Shown: in pieces, positions 17,390 through 26,795 of the stretch
Position numbering within the stretch: the first letter of the stretch is position 1
Layout: each line of letters opens with the position of its first letter
Assembly (NCBI RefSeq): GCF_001423965.1
Contig: NZ_LMPV01000001.1
Location: forward strand, 819,908-883,907
Source of the DNA: Exiguobacterium sp. Leaf196
Lineage (GTDB): Bacteria > Bacillota > Bacilli > Exiguobacteriales > Exiguobacteriaceae
DNA: 64,000 nt
Direction: 5' to 3'
The notes under the pieces: generated by a model
The model's input: only the letters and a program-made list of their open reading frames with translations
The model's database searches: none
What the model was told of the DNA's origin: nothing
Made by a program: the position numbers and the translations under genes

Positions 17390-17424
17390 GAACGACAAAA
17401 GCCGGAGCAATCTGGCTTTTCGTC
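17390..17424 (+). terminator. Intercistronic hairpin / partial terminator
   Basis: AAAAGCC (17397) pairs with GGCTTTT (17414-17420), extended by ACG/CGT across a two-base bulge, followed by a weak T-rich tail. It lies between the binding-protein gene and the permeases. It probably limits permease expression relative to the binding protein. Confidence 0.55.
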
Positions 17425-17446
17425 TTGATGAAAGGGGAACCATCCG

Positions 17447-18430
17447 GTGCAGCGGAAACGTCTGATTTTTGTACTTCTATTACTCGGTTGCTTGGCGGTT
17501 TATAGTAGCCTGTTCTTTGGCATCACACAGATGAATCCGATTCACTTAGTCCAAGAGTGGATCAGTGGCACGACATCAAAAGCAGGGCTCGTCCTGACAA
17601 ATCTGCGCTTACCGCGGCTCTTACTCGGATTGTTGCTCGGAGCGAATCTTGCCGTTGCAGGGGCAATCATGCAAGCCGTGACACGAAATCCGCTCGCCTC
17701 ACCGCAAGTCTTTGGTGTCAATGCCGGTGCGTCATTTCTCGTCGTCTTAAGCCTTCTCGTCTTTCCGTCGCTCGGAACGGCAAATTTGATCTACTTCGCC
17801 TTTGCCGGTGCCTTAGTCGGTGGAGTGCTTGTCTTTTCGTTTGCCTCCGTTCGCGGGATGACAGCATTAAAACTTGCCCTCGTCGGGATGGCGATCCATC
17901 TCTTGTTGACGTCGCTGACGAAAGGCTTGATCTTGTTCAACGACCGGATCACGAACGTCTTGTACTGGTTGTCCGGTTCGCTCAGTGACGCGAGCTGGCT
18001 TGAACTACGGATCGTCTTACCGTGGTCGCTTGCCGGTTTGCTTCTTGCGGCGAGTCTCGCGAAATCGCTCGCTGTCTTCCAACTGGGACAAGACGTCGCG
18101 GTCGGTCTCGGTCAAAAAGTGACGCGAATTCGCTTGCTTGCTGGGATCAGCGTCGTCTTACTCGCAGGCGTCACTGTTGCCGTCGCCGGAGCGATCGGTT
18201 TCATTGGATTAATGGTTCCGCACATCACGCGGCGCCTCGTCGGGGAAGATTACCGGATCGTTCTGCCGGTCGCTGCCGTCATCGGTGGACTTCTGCTGAC
18301 GTATGCCGATGTCCTCGCGCGGTTCATCGCCTATCCGTATGAGTCACCAGTCGGCATCGTGACGTCATTGCTCGGTGCACCATTCTTCCTTGTTCTGGCA
18401 CGTCGTCAGATGAAAGGGGGATTACGATGA
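17447..18430 (+). CDS. FecCD-type iron chelate permease 1
   Basis: 327 residues from a GTG start, nine bases after AAAGGGG. It is a BtuC/FecCD family permease with about nine or ten helices; RLPRLLLGLLLGANLAVAG and the cytoplasmic ATPase-contact region GAIGFIGLMVPHITRR (about 251-266) are typical. It forms the membrane channel with the second permease, whose start overlaps its stop (ATGA). Confidence 0.92.
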   Translation: MQRKRLIFVLLLLGCLAVYSSLFFGITQMNPIHLVQEWISGTTSKAGLVLTNLRLPRLLLGLLLGANLAVAGAIMQAVTRNPLASPQVFGVNAGASFLVVLSLLVFPSLGTANLIYFAFAGALVGGVLVFSFASVRGMTALKLALVGMAIHLLLTSLTKGLILFNDRITNVLYWLSGSLSDASWLELRIVLPWSLAGLLLAASLAKSLAVFQLGQDVAVGLGQKVTRIRLLAGISVVLLAGVTVAVAGAIGFIGLMVPHITRRLVGEDYRIVLPVAAVIGGLLLTYADVLARFIAYPYESPVGIVTSLLGAPFFLVLARRQMKGGLR

Positions 18431-19395
18431 AAGACATGCGTCGGATTTTGATTGTTGCGGTGCTCGTGTTCTTCGCGAGTTTTGCCTTACTGTCGGTCGG
18501 CTCGATTCAGTTATCGTTATCGGAACTATGGCAGTCGTTCTTTGGTGGAAAGGATGCCTTCATCGTCCAAAATTACCGTCTGCCGCGAGCTGTTCTTGCT
18601 TTCTTAGCAGGTGCGAGTTTCTCACTTGCCGGAGTCATCTTACAAAGTGTCATCCGTAATCCATTGATTTCGCCTGACGTGATCGGTGTGACGAATGGTG
18701 CGTCACTGTTCGCCGTCTTAACGATTGCCCTCGTGCCGGATGGTCCGCTCTTGTTAACACCAATCGCTGCTTTTATCGGAGCAGCACTCGTCATGCTGGC
18801 ATTGATGATGCTTGAGCGGGGTGGGAATGTCTCCCGCAGTTCGTTTGCGTTACTTGGTATCGCGGTCAGTGCGATTTGTGCTTCCGGGACGGAATACTTG
18901 TTGATCAAGTTTCCGCTCCAAACGAACGATTCACTCGTCTGGCTCGCTGGGAGTCTGTTCGGGAAAGGGTGGCAGGAAGTGATGATCTTAGCGCCCGTGC
19001 TCGTCGTGATTGGTGCAATCATCTTCTATCGCCATCGTCAACTCGATGTCTTATCACTCAGTGAAGAAGTCAGTATCGGTCTCGGATTACCAATTCAGCG
19101 GACGCGGCACATCTTCTTGGCGCTCGCGGTCATTCTAGCTGGTGTTGCCGTCGCGACGGTCGGTGCGATTGGTTTCATCGGACTGATTGCGCCACATATG
19201 GCACGGCGTCTCGTTGGTCATAAGCATCTTGCTGTGTTGCCGATGGCGCTGTTGCTCGGCGGAGGGTTACTCGTCGTGGCGGATGCACTCGGTCGAGGGG
19301 TACATCCACCACTTGAAGTACCAGCCGGATTGATCACAGCGATCATCGGTGTGCCGTATTTCCTGTATCTTTTACGGAGAGAACGGACGGCATGA
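18427..19395 (+). CDS. FecCD-type iron chelate permease 2
   Basis: 322 residues, the partner of the preceding permease. It has YRLPRAVLAFLAGASFSLAG near residue 45 and GAIGFIGLIAPHMARR near 246-261, the conserved coupling segment. The ATGA overlap with permease 1 implies coupled translation. No ABC ATPase gene follows; a terminator closes the operon at once. Confidence 0.92.
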   Translation: MKDMRRILIVAVLVFFASFALLSVGSIQLSLSELWQSFFGGKDAFIVQNYRLPRAVLAFLAGASFSLAGVILQSVIRNPLISPDVIGVTNGASLFAVLTIALVPDGPLLLTPIAAFIGAALVMLALMMLERGGNVSRSSFALLGIAVSAICASGTEYLLIKFPLQTNDSLVWLAGSLFGKGWQEVMILAPVLVVIGAIIFYRHRQLDVLSLSEEVSIGLGLPIQRTRHIFLALAVILAGVAVATVGAIGFIGLIAPHMARRLVGHKHLAVLPMALLLGGGLLVVADALGRGVHPPLEVPAGLITAIIGVPYFLYLLRRERTA

Positions 19396-19408
19396 TGTTC
19401 GATCTACC

Positions 19409-19449
19409 AAAATGGAGTCCTAGCGATTACGCGAAGGACTCCATTTTTA
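19409..19449 (+). terminator. Terminator of the iron uptake operon
   Basis: A 13-bp stem AAAATGGAGTCCT / AGGACTCCATTTT followed by T, starting 14 bases after the last permease stop. Confidence 0.9.
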
Positions 19450-19500
19450 TGAAAGGAAAGAAGTACGCACTTGACGAATCATGGCGACATCTTTCTATAT

Positions 19501-20076
19501 TTATTTGGCTTCAAGTTGGTTTGATTTTTCTATTTCCTCTTTATACTTTTCTAAAAATTCATCAACTGAAACGTTATTAGCGTTTGGATTCGATTCAATG
19601 GTTAATTTACTCGAAGAAACCGATGTGCTTTGATCGTCTACATGTGATGGAATTTCAAGTACCAATTGATCACCTAAACCCGTTTCAAGACCACTTTTTC
19701 CGAAGTTAAAAGTTCGTGTGACATACGCTTCAGCATAATTTTTTTGATTCTCTGAATAGACTTTGACATCAGAAATGTTGTATTTGAATGAATTCAGCTG
19801 AATTTTATCGACTTCCGTAGTGGATAGAAAAATCAATACGGCCTCGTCCCCTTCAGATAACTTTGAAAGGTTAGTATGCGCTAACGGAGTATTGTTCAAG
19901 AAATCTGCTTTTTGTTGCTCAAGCACTGTAGTGAAAAAATTGAAGGCTTGTTCCTCTGTGATGCTACTCTTAGATTTTTCTTGTGCAACATTAGAATCGG
20001 CAATCGCATTACTCCATAAGAAACCAGCATATAGGATGACACCTAAAGTGAGGGATGAAAAAATAGTTTTTTTCAC
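19501..20076 (-). CDS. Secreted hypothetical protein
   Basis: 191 residues from a GTG start after AAAGAGGT. A signal peptide is visible (MKKTIFSSLTLGVILYAGFL, cleavage probably after about residue 26). The mature part is polar, with no known motif. The sequence is more AT-rich than the flanking iron and ABC genes, as is the facing gene at 20152, which suggests accessory DNA. No function is assigned. Confidence 0.7.
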   Translation of the reverse strand: MKKTIFSSLTLGVILYAGFLWSNAIADSNVAQEKSKSSITEEQAFNFFTTVLEQQKADFLNNTPLAHTNLSKLSEGDEAVLIFLSTTEVDKIQLNSFKYNISDVKVYSENQKNYAEAYVTRTFNFGKSGLETGLGDQLVLEIPSHVDDQSTSVSSSKLTIESNPNANNVSVDEFLEKYKEEIEKSNQLEAK

Positions 20077-20151
20077 GATCGCGACCTCTTTCTATTGTTT
20101 GATTCATGTTATTATATAACAAAAAAAACCAAAAAAGGAAAGGGAATAAAA

Positions 20152-20484
20152 ATGAGTAAATCGAATTTTAAGAAAAAAAGGAAAAAGAAAGTATTGGTAC
20201 TATTTTTAGGAGTTATAGCCCTCATTGTATTACTCATGCCGGTACTATCACCTATTCTGTTTACGGATGCTACGCCTAAAGGTGCTCTTAGACACGAACT
20301 ATACAAACAAGGCTATTACTATCAAAATTACTTTGCGGTCATTACGGAACAAGATCCTGTTGCAGAACGGTACCATATGTTTTGGTATGATTGGAAAAGT
20401 GAAACGGGAGGAACACCTTTTATCTGTTATTCAAAGAAGGTAAACGCGGAAAAGTATGCTGTTTCCTGCGGTACGGGTCCTTAA
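20152..20484 (+). CDS. Small membrane-anchored hypothetical protein
   Basis: 110 residues from the ATG after GGAAAGGG. A strongly basic N-terminus (SNFKKKRKKK) is followed by one hydrophobic helix (about 13-35) and an extracellular tail of about 75 residues rich in Tyr and containing two Cys (FICYS and VSCGTG), which could form a disulphide. No family was recognised. Confidence 0.65.
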   Translation: MSKSNFKKKRKKKVLVLFLGVIALIVLLMPVLSPILFTDATPKGALRHELYKQGYYYQNYFAVITEQDPVAERYHMFWYDWKSETGGTPFICYSKKVNAEKYAVSCGTGP

Positions 20485-20521
20485 AGTGGTATCTTATATA
20501 AAATAGAATTGAGCTACATAA

Positions 20522-20573
20522 ATCAGGCTTCCTGACATCGTATATTCACGATGCTAGGAAGCCTGATTTTTAA
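20522..20573. terminator. Bidirectional terminator
   Basis: ATCAGGCTTCCT pairs with AGGAAGCCTGAT, with inner ACATCGT/ACGATG pairing and a T-tail, between convergent genes. Confidence 0.9.
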
Positions 20574-20602
20574 TTCATAATGTATCGATTCAAAACGAGT
20601 GT

Positions 20603-21532
20603 TTAAGCCGAGCGACTTTCTGTGCCTAGATTCAAGAAGATTTCTTCTAAGGACGCTTCTTCTACTTCGAGTCGATAGACATGGATCTGTTGTGAGACAA
20701 GATAAGAATTGATCGTCGCAATATCCTGTTCACTTTGGACGATGAACGTTGACTGAGTCGGGGAGACATTGACGTCTTTCGCAAGCGTCGACAACTTGGA
20801 CTGCAAGTGTAGTTGCATCTCATTGTCGAGCAACGCATGTTTGACATGAACAGTGATGTTTTTCTCATATTGTTCCCGTAACTCTTCCATCGTACCTTGC
20901 GTTTGGATTGATCCGTCCTGCATGATTGCAATCTCCGTACATAGTTTTTCGACTTCGTCCAAGTTGTGGGACGTTAGAAATATCGTCGTTCCGTCTGCTG
21001 CAATCTTGCGAATCAAAGAGTGAATTCCGAGAATCGAGTTGGCATCGACGCCAGAAGTCGGTTCATCTAAAAACAAGATATCCGGTCGATTGATTAAAGC
21101 TTGGGCGATGCCGAGCTTTTTTTTCATCCCGAACGAGTAGTTCTTCGTTTTCATATCAATCGCGTCTTCGAGTTGTACTTCACGGAGGACTTGTTTCAAC
21201 TCATCCGTTGTTGTCTTCAGACCAAGGACTTTACTGAAATACTTCAAGTGATCGAGCGCCGTGAAGTTTTCGTAAAAGGTCGAGTAATCCGGTAGAACAC
21301 CTATCCGTGTTCGGACATCTTTCAAGGAATCGTTCGGCGCTCCGAGTAACTCGAACGTCCCGGACGTCGGGCGGACCAGTCCAGTGATCATATTGATGAA
21401 CGTTGATTTACCGGCGCCATTTTGACCTAGGAATCCGAAGATAGCCCCTTGCTCGATCTCGAGATTCAGCTGGTTGACGACGTTCTTATTGCCGTATTGT
21501 TTCGTTAGATTGGTTGCACGAAGGGCTAACAT
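20603..21532 (-). CDS. ABC transporter ATP-binding protein
   Basis: 309 residues. Walker A is GQNGAGKS (about 37-44), the signature region is SFGMKKKLGIAQAL, Walker B is ILFLDEPTSG and the H-loop is LTSHNLDEV. A C-terminal extension of about 90 residues follows, as in CcmA/NatA-type drug or lantibiotic exporters. The start overlaps the permease stop (TGATG) after AAAGGAGAG. It energises the permease encoded upstream. Confidence 0.93.
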   Translation of the reverse strand: MLALRATNLTKQYGNKNVVNQLNLEIEQGAIFGFLGQNGAGKSTFINMITGLVRPTSGTFELLGAPNDSLKDVRTRIGVLPDYSTFYENFTALDHLKYFSKVLGLKTTTDELKQVLREVQLEDAIDMKTKNYSFGMKKKLGIAQALINRPDILFLDEPTSGVDANSILGIHSLIRKIAADGTTIFLTSHNLDEVEKLCTEIAIMQDGSIQTQGTMEELREQYEKNITVHVKHALLDNEMQLHLQSKLSTLAKDVNVSPTQSTFIVQSEQDIATINSYLVSQQIHVYRLEVEEASLEEIFLNLGTESRSA

Positions 21533-22221
21533 CAGAGATCTCTCCTTTTAAAGATAATCAGAGTCGTCAAGACGAAAACAGCGATATGAATCAAAACAAG
21601 GTAAGTATAAGCAGTGTTTTCTTGCGTATAGTAATAATACGGCGTTAAGTAAGACAACGTATCAACGATGACATTCTTCGAAATAAGACTCCACATCCCG
21701 ATGACCGGAAGCGCGATCGAGATGAAGATTCCGACGAACATCGTCATCGAGGAATTATTGACGACTGTTGAAAGAAACAACGACAATCCAATGAAATAAG
21801 AGACGAAGATGATGCTTTGAATCAAATCGACGAAATGAAACGACTTTGAAAACGGAACGATTAATATGAAGGCAACTGTCAGGCAGAGGACCCAAAACGA
21901 TACGTTGCCTAAAAACTTCCCGAAAATGATGTTTTCACGGGACGTTTTTGTTGCAAGAAAACGAATCGTCTTCGACTCGATCTCTTTATTGACACTACTA
22001 TGAGAAATACTTGTCACGAATAAAGGAGCAGCTAAAAACAGAAGTAACATCAATCCGATGATATACGCATTGTTACCTAGACCAAGATCACTGAGTTGCT
22101 CTTTGAACTGGCTGACGAGTTTAGCAGAACCAGTCGTCACGCCGAACAAGACGACGATGATCAGGATGGCGCGGATGCTTTGAAAAAGTGATTTGAATTC
22201 GCGAAGCGTAATGGCAAACAT
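21532..22221 (-). CDS. ABC-2-type permease
   Basis: About 229 residues from the ATG at 22221; a GTG at 22233 overlaps the AGAAAGG site and is less likely. Six membrane helices are visible, with a long extracellular loop after helix 1. It is an ABC-2 family permease paired with the ATPase downstream. The substrate is unknown; relatives export peptides, antibiotics or Na+. Confidence 0.85.
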   Translation of the reverse strand: MFAITLREFKSLFQSIRAILIIVVLFGVTTGSAKLVSQFKEQLSDLGLGNNAYIIGLMLLLFLAAPLFVTSISHSSVNKEIESKTIRFLATKTSRENIIFGKFLGNVSFWVLCLTVAFILIVPFSKSFHFVDLIQSIIFVSYFIGLSLFLSTVVNNSSMTMFVGIFISIALPVIGMWSLISKNVIVDTLSYLTPYYYYTQENTAYTYLVLIHIAVFVLTTLIIFKRRDL

Positions 22222-22249
22222 ATGTAGACGCACCTTTCTCTAAGTAAGA

Positions 22250-22672
22250 TTAATATTGTCGCGCTAGCTTCTTATTCTTTGATACATTCGTGATACCGGC
22301 AATCAAGTAAGCGATTGAACCGAAGGCGCCGGCGAGTAACGTAAAGATTCCCCCGAGAATCGCTGTAATGATCAATAGCTTTCCAGCAGAACCGTTTTTG
22401 CGAATCCGGACGATTGAGAAGATGCCTCCTAATGTACATAAGAGCGAGACGGCACCAAGGTACAAGAAGAATTGTTGAAAGGATGTGAGGATTTGATTAG
22501 CCGTGACATCCGTGATGTTCTCATCGCGAATGAATTGATCGACCAAATCTTTCATGCCAGCGTGATCCGCAATCGAGCCAGACAATAGAAAACCGCCTAA
22601 GCACAATGATCCAAACAAAACGATACCAATGACTGCAAATATGTACTCTGTTGTTCTTTTCAAGTAAAACAC
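22250..22672 (-). CDS. DUF4064 membrane protein
   Basis: 140 residues. Helix 1 starts after YLKRTTEYIFAVIG, a loop of about 40 residues follows, then three further helices. The layout fits DUF4064 proteins, which often accompany ABC-2 transporters. It is the first gene of a three-gene leftward operon (DUF4064, permease, ATPase). Confidence 0.75.
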   Translation of the reverse strand: MFYLKRTTEYIFAVIGIVLFGSLCLGGFLLSGSIADHAGMKDLVDQFIRDENITDVTANQILTSFQQFFLYLGAVSLLCTLGGIFSIVRIRKNGSAGKLLIITAILGGIFTLLAGAFGSIAYLIAGITNVSKNKKLARQY

Positions 22673-22850
22673 TCCTTTTCCTTATTTTTCCGATTTGACA
22701 TTCCTAAACTACCATGACTTGAATCTCTATGACAAGTGGGAAAATGAATATATTTTAATTTTTTATTGGTTAAATGTTTAATTAAAATCAAAAATACTTT
22801 AACTTTATTTAAATAAATGCTATTGTGAATACATGGGAGGGAAATGGTAA

Positions 22851-23153
22851 ATGAAGAAAGATGATGTTCCCGATTGGATTTTATCTCTAGAATTGGAAGA
22901 AGTGGAATTCGTGAAAAAATTCATCGTAAGCTCAGGTTCCTTGAAGGAACTAGCAAAACATTATGATGTGTCCTATCCGACCGTCCGAATTCGTGTCGAT
23001 CGTATCATTCAGAAAATCGAAGTGAATGAGAAAATCGAGAATGAACCGTTCATCACATATATTAAACAAATGGCAATCGAGGATCGCATCACGATTGAGG
23101 ATGCCAAAAAAATCATCGAAAAATATCGACTTGAGAGGGGTAACAATCAATGA
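22851..23153 (+). CDS. DUF2089-family regulator-like protein
   Basis: 100 residues with a helix-turn-helix-like core (LKELAKHYDVSYPTVRIRVDRII, about 32-54), as in DUF2089 proteins, which resemble sigma-factor region 4 HTHs. It is divergent from the DUF4064-ABC operon and overlaps the next membrane gene. By context it may regulate that ABC transporter, which is not shown by sequence. GGGAGG precedes the start. Confidence 0.8.
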   Translation: MKKDDVPDWILSLELEEVEFVKKFIVSSGSLKELAKHYDVSYPTVRIRVDRIIQKIEVNEKIENEPFITYIKQMAIEDRITIEDAKKIIEKYRLERGNNQ

Positions 23154-23434
23154 ATTTCTTCGTTTCTGCTTTACTTATCAGTATCTGTTTAGGAATACAG
23201 TATTTCTTATCGAGTCGTCACAATCCATATCTCGGCATCATCATGCCGATCATTTTAGTGATCGTGATGACGTGGCGTTACTTTGATGGTAGATATAATA
23301 GCCTATTAGCCTACGTGTTGATTTTAGGAATCGGGTTGATTTCACTTTGGGAACAATGGTCGCGTGGTCGAAAAGCTTTAAAAAAGAATCAAGAAAAAGA
23401 ACTAGAACGAATGCGAGTCCACGATACGCTGTAA
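23150..23434 (+). CDS. Small membrane protein paired with DUF2089
   Basis: 94 residues with three hydrophobic segments (about 2-17, 25-40 and 48-65) and a charged C-terminal tail (RGRKALKKNQEKELER). It overlaps the DUF2089 stop by four bases (ATGA), so the two are coupled. Such a membrane partner could sequester the regulator, which is inference. Confidence 0.7.
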   Translation: MNFFVSALLISICLGIQYFLSSRHNPYLGIIMPIILVIVMTWRYFDGRYNSLLAYVLILGIGLISLWEQWSRGRKALKKNQEKELERMRVHDTL

Positions 23435-23460
23435 AGTCGTACATATAGTTTCACATACAG

Positions 23461-23487
23461 ACGATCTTGAGAGAGATCGTTTTTTTC
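23461..23487 (+). terminator. Intrinsic terminator
   Basis: Stem ACGATCT / AGATCGT with a 6-nt loop and seven T, closing the DUF2089 pair. Confidence 0.85.
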
Positions 23488-23493
23488 ATGAAA

Positions 23494-23542
23494 AATGAGA
23501 GTACCCTCTGCATTGATGATGAAACAGAGGCTACTCTCATTT
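23494..23542 (-). terminator. Terminator of the FtsX-family permease
   Basis: AATGAGAGTA pairs with TACTCTCATT, with inner CTCTG/CAGAG. On the minus strand it is followed by a T-run. Confidence 0.8.
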
Positions 23543-23573
23543 ACGTGTTATGCGCTCGATTCATATATCGTTT

Positions 23574-26500
23574 TTAATCGAGTTCAATCTTTACTGTCGT
23601 ATCCTTTGGGAATGCATCATCTGCCGCAAAGAGAACGAATATTTTCTGGTCGACAGGAACTTGATAGACCAAATCGACGGTTGACTTATAGGGAGAGAAG
23701 TATTGATAACTATTCCTGAACGCTTTCTTATTATGATTAACGTAATCAACGGTTTCATATTCTTTTCCGTCGAGTGACGTTATCGTAAATGTGCCAGGTC
23801 GGTAAATCCCAAATGCATTTTTTTCTGTGGTGTATGGATCGTACAAAACAACAGGAATCGTGACATAGCGATAACCGGTCTTTTCCTTTAGATTAAGTTC
23901 TTTTGGTGTTGGAATGAGTGATTTAGCATAGAACAGTTCAGATGTAGCTTCCGGATCACCCGGATAGGTTTGAATAACCCCTTTCTTCATCAGTTTTTTA
24001 AGTGCTTTTTGATCGTCTGTTTTCTTGTCAGCGGATGTTTTTGTTTCCGAAGCCAAGTCTCTTAATTTTTGTCCGCTCGTCTGTTGTTTCGGCGGCGCAC
24101 TCTGTGGTGTAGTCGTCGAGGATTCGGTTGAGGCGAACAAGAACAGGCTCGCAACCCCGATACACAAGGAAGCAGCAATCGATCCGAGAGCCCATTTGAA
24201 ACGTCGTTCTGTCGCCTGTGTATTTTCAACGACACTACCGAGTGCCGCATTCGGTGTGATGCGGACAGCGCGCTCAGCAGGAAGTAAGGCACCTAATACG
24301 CCAGTGATCACAGGAATCAAGAGCATGACGCTAAGGAAACCGAGCTCTTGAACCGGGAATTGTCCGTAAACGAAACCGATCATTCCAAGTGCAGTCAAAA
24401 GACCAATCACACCAGCACAGAGTCCCGTCATCATCCCTTCACTCAATACAAGTAAACGGATTTGCACGTCTTGCCAGCCTGTCGCTTTAAGAACAGCAAG
24501 CTGACTCTTCCGTTCATTGACGTTTTGCCACATGATTTCGGTCGTCGTTAGAATAGCGATTAATAGAGCGACGCCCATCGCGACGTAATGCATCGTCCCG
24601 ACTTCAAGCGCGACATATTCGCCGAGCCACGTTGCGTACAAGACGCCTTTTAAGCGGAACGTGATGAAGAGAAAGAAGATGAACAGACTCGTCGGTAAGG
24701 CAATCGCGACGACCGAGAGTCCTGTCCGTTGCCAGTACGTGACAAGCTGATTGGTACTCATCCCAAGCACGCTACGCGCGCGGACGAAACGACGACCTTT
24801 TGAGACTTCACCAGAACGCATGCTTTCATACGGTTTGATGCGTCGGATGAGCGTCATCGGTACGAGCGTTCCACCCCAGTAAATGAGTAAACCAGCAAGA
24901 CCGATCAATAGAATCCGATCGATTGCAATCGGATTGTCCGTCGTGACCCAGAACGAACCGAGAATCGTCCAAGCAATCAAGACGACAAATGTACCAAGTA
25001 TTGTTGCTTCGAGGAACAGCAGTTTCGAGAGTTGACGCGGGCGCCAACCGAGCGATAGTAAAATCGCGAACTCTTTCTTTCGAGCGTAGAGCAAGATGAT
25101 ATTCGAGCTGAAGACATAGACGAGTGCGACGGCGATGACACTGGCGATGATGCAGCTCATCCCAACTTTTGCTTCCTGAAAGATCGCAATCGACGAGCCG
25201 AGCTTAATCCACGGTTGCTGAACCCAGCCAAGCGCTGATTCGTCTTTTAGCCCCGGTAAATAGGTCAAAGCGAGTTGCGGCGAGGAACCAAGTGTCACAT
25301 CCGTGATTAGACCTGTCTTCTGTTCGATTTCTGTCGCCACCTGTTGGAGCTTTTTCTCGCTAGCAGCGTTCATTGTCTCGACACCTTTGACGTTGACGCG
25401 GATGGCTGAAATCGCTTTGTCGCCACGAATTTTGAACGCAGCATCGAGCGTCGTCAGCATCGACGGTGGTTTCGTCAGGAAATCATACGGATCATTCGTT
25501 GGTTTAACGTCTCGGACCGGATTGACGGGACGTTCATTCTTGTCCATCACCCACTGGGCTTTTGACGGGAAGTACGTCTCCATCGGCAGTTCTGTCAGCG
25601 GGTCTTTCGAGATATTCAATTTCTTCGGATCGAAGACCCCAATATAGTTCAAGTTGACTTTGGGCCAATCCACGCTATCTTTTCCAAACATGCGCGCTTC
25701 CCGGTACATACTGCGTTTAGCGAGCAAGGAATCTTGGTCGACTTGTTTTGGTTGGACTTGATAAGTGAACGGCCAACGTGAAGCGTAAGGACTTTTGATC
25801 GAACGGTAGTCGATCGGAGACGGTTTTAAGACGATCCACGTAAAGGAGTTGCTGTTCGTCTCTTCAGCGGTCGGTAACGTGTGTTTCAAAATATCATTGA
25901 CGAGCTTCTTCTGGACATCTTGTGTCGTGATCGTATAACGTTTCGCATCGCTTGTCGGTAAGGAGTCTAAGTATTCTTTTCCGCCTTTTTGTTCGACGTA
26001 TTGCACCATGTCGTTGATGGATTTCTTTTTAGACGGAAGCTCGACTTTTTCGTACGTGTAGATGCGTGACGCATCGACATATTCACGATTGTTCAACAAG
26101 ATTGGGATTTGAACACCGTCTTCCCCGAACGAGATGACCTGATCATCTTTTGAAAAATAGTTACTATAGGTTCCTTTTGTCGTCGCTTGGTCCAAGCCGA
26201 CGAGTGCGGCTTCCGCTTCGGGATCAACCCCTGCAATCATCACCTGACTCCCGTATTCATATAGAGGCTGCTTTCCAAGGAGGAGGGGAGACACCCCTGA
26301 TTTTTTTGCATCCCCTGTAGGTTCCCATCCTGCTGCTAAGAAGGTGACGCCACTCGAGGATTCGTTCTGTAACCCGGTGTCTTGCGTGTCTTTGATCGTC
26401 AGTTTATAAATCCCTTCTTGATCAATCGTATGCGTACCGATACTCGAAAGTGTTTGATTGTAGCCGATCATCGCGATCGGGGCAGCGACCTCGACGTCAG

Positions 26501-26795
26501 TGACTTTTTTGATCGTCTCGTATTGTTTGCGGGTGATCCCACCATCGAGACCACTCATATAGTTGGGCTCGAGTAACTTCAAGTCTTCCGTTACGCTGCG
26601 GCTGCCTTCCGGGCGGACGACGATGTCGTAAGAGGAGCCCCAACGCTTTTGCAGTTCATCGACGACGGTTCCGTTATTGGCTTGCGTCGTACCGATCAAA
26701 TAACTCAGTCCGGTACTGACGATCAGGACACCGACGAGCAGCAGGATGAAGCGCTCTTTATTGCGCCACCAGGAATTCCAGATGAACTTAAGCAT
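23574..26795 (-). CDS. FtsX-family ABC permease, very large
   Basis: About 1073 residues from ATG 26795 (AGGAGG nine bases upstream; a TTG at 26801 is too close). One N-terminal helix (about 15-38) is followed by an extracellular domain of about 500 residues. Two FtsX four-helix units follow at about 540-670 (LYARKKEFAILLSLGWRPRQL) and 735-865 (ERKSQLAVLKATGWQDVQI), then another helix and an exported C-terminus of about 160 residues. No ABC ATPase gene is adjacent. The start overlaps the 42-aa ORF. Confidence 0.88.
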   Translation of the reverse strand: MLKFIWNSWWRNKERFILLLVGVLIVSTGLSYLIGTTQANNGTVVDELQKRWGSSYDIVVRPEGSRSVTEDLKLLEPNYMSGLDGGITRKQYETIKKVTDVEVAAPIAMIGYNQTLSSIGTHTIDQEGIYKLTIKDTQDTGLQNESSSGVTFLAAGWEPTGDAKKSGVSPLLLGKQPLYEYGSQVMIAGVDPEAEAALVGLDQATTKGTYSNYFSKDDQVISFGEDGVQIPILLNNREYVDASRIYTYEKVELPSKKKSINDMVQYVEQKGGKEYLDSLPTSDAKRYTITTQDVQKKLVNDILKHTLPTAEETNSNSFTWIVLKPSPIDYRSIKSPYASRWPFTYQVQPKQVDQDSLLAKRSMYREARMFGKDSVDWPKVNLNYIGVFDPKKLNISKDPLTELPMETYFPSKAQWVMDKNERPVNPVRDVKPTNDPYDFLTKPPSMLTTLDAAFKIRGDKAISAIRVNVKGVETMNAASEKKLQQVATEIEQKTGLITDVTLGSSPQLALTYLPGLKDESALGWVQQPWIKLGSSIAIFQEAKVGMSCIIASVIAVALVYVFSSNIILLYARKKEFAILLSLGWRPRQLSKLLFLEATILGTFVVLIAWTILGSFWVTTDNPIAIDRILLIGLAGLLIYWGGTLVPMTLIRRIKPYESMRSGEVSKGRRFVRARSVLGMSTNQLVTYWQRTGLSVVAIALPTSLFIFFLFITFRLKGVLYATWLGEYVALEVGTMHYVAMGVALLIAILTTTEIMWQNVNERKSQLAVLKATGWQDVQIRLLVLSEGMMTGLCAGVIGLLTALGMIGFVYGQFPVQELGFLSVMLLIPVITGVLGALLPAERAVRITPNAALGSVVENTQATERRFKWALGSIAASLCIGVASLFLFASTESSTTTPQSAPPKQQTSGQKLRDLASETKTSADKKTDDQKALKKLMKKGVIQTYPGDPEATSELFYAKSLIPTPKELNLKEKTGYRYVTIPVVLYDPYTTEKNAFGIYRPGTFTITSLDGKEYETVDYVNHNKKAFRNSYQYFSPYKSTVDLVYQVPVDQKIFVLFAADDAFPKDTTVKIELD

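Noticed and set aside
19392-19580. 62-aa plus-strand ORF after the second iron permease
   Set aside because: It runs through the operon terminator and into the 3' end of a convergent gene; no start signal of its own.
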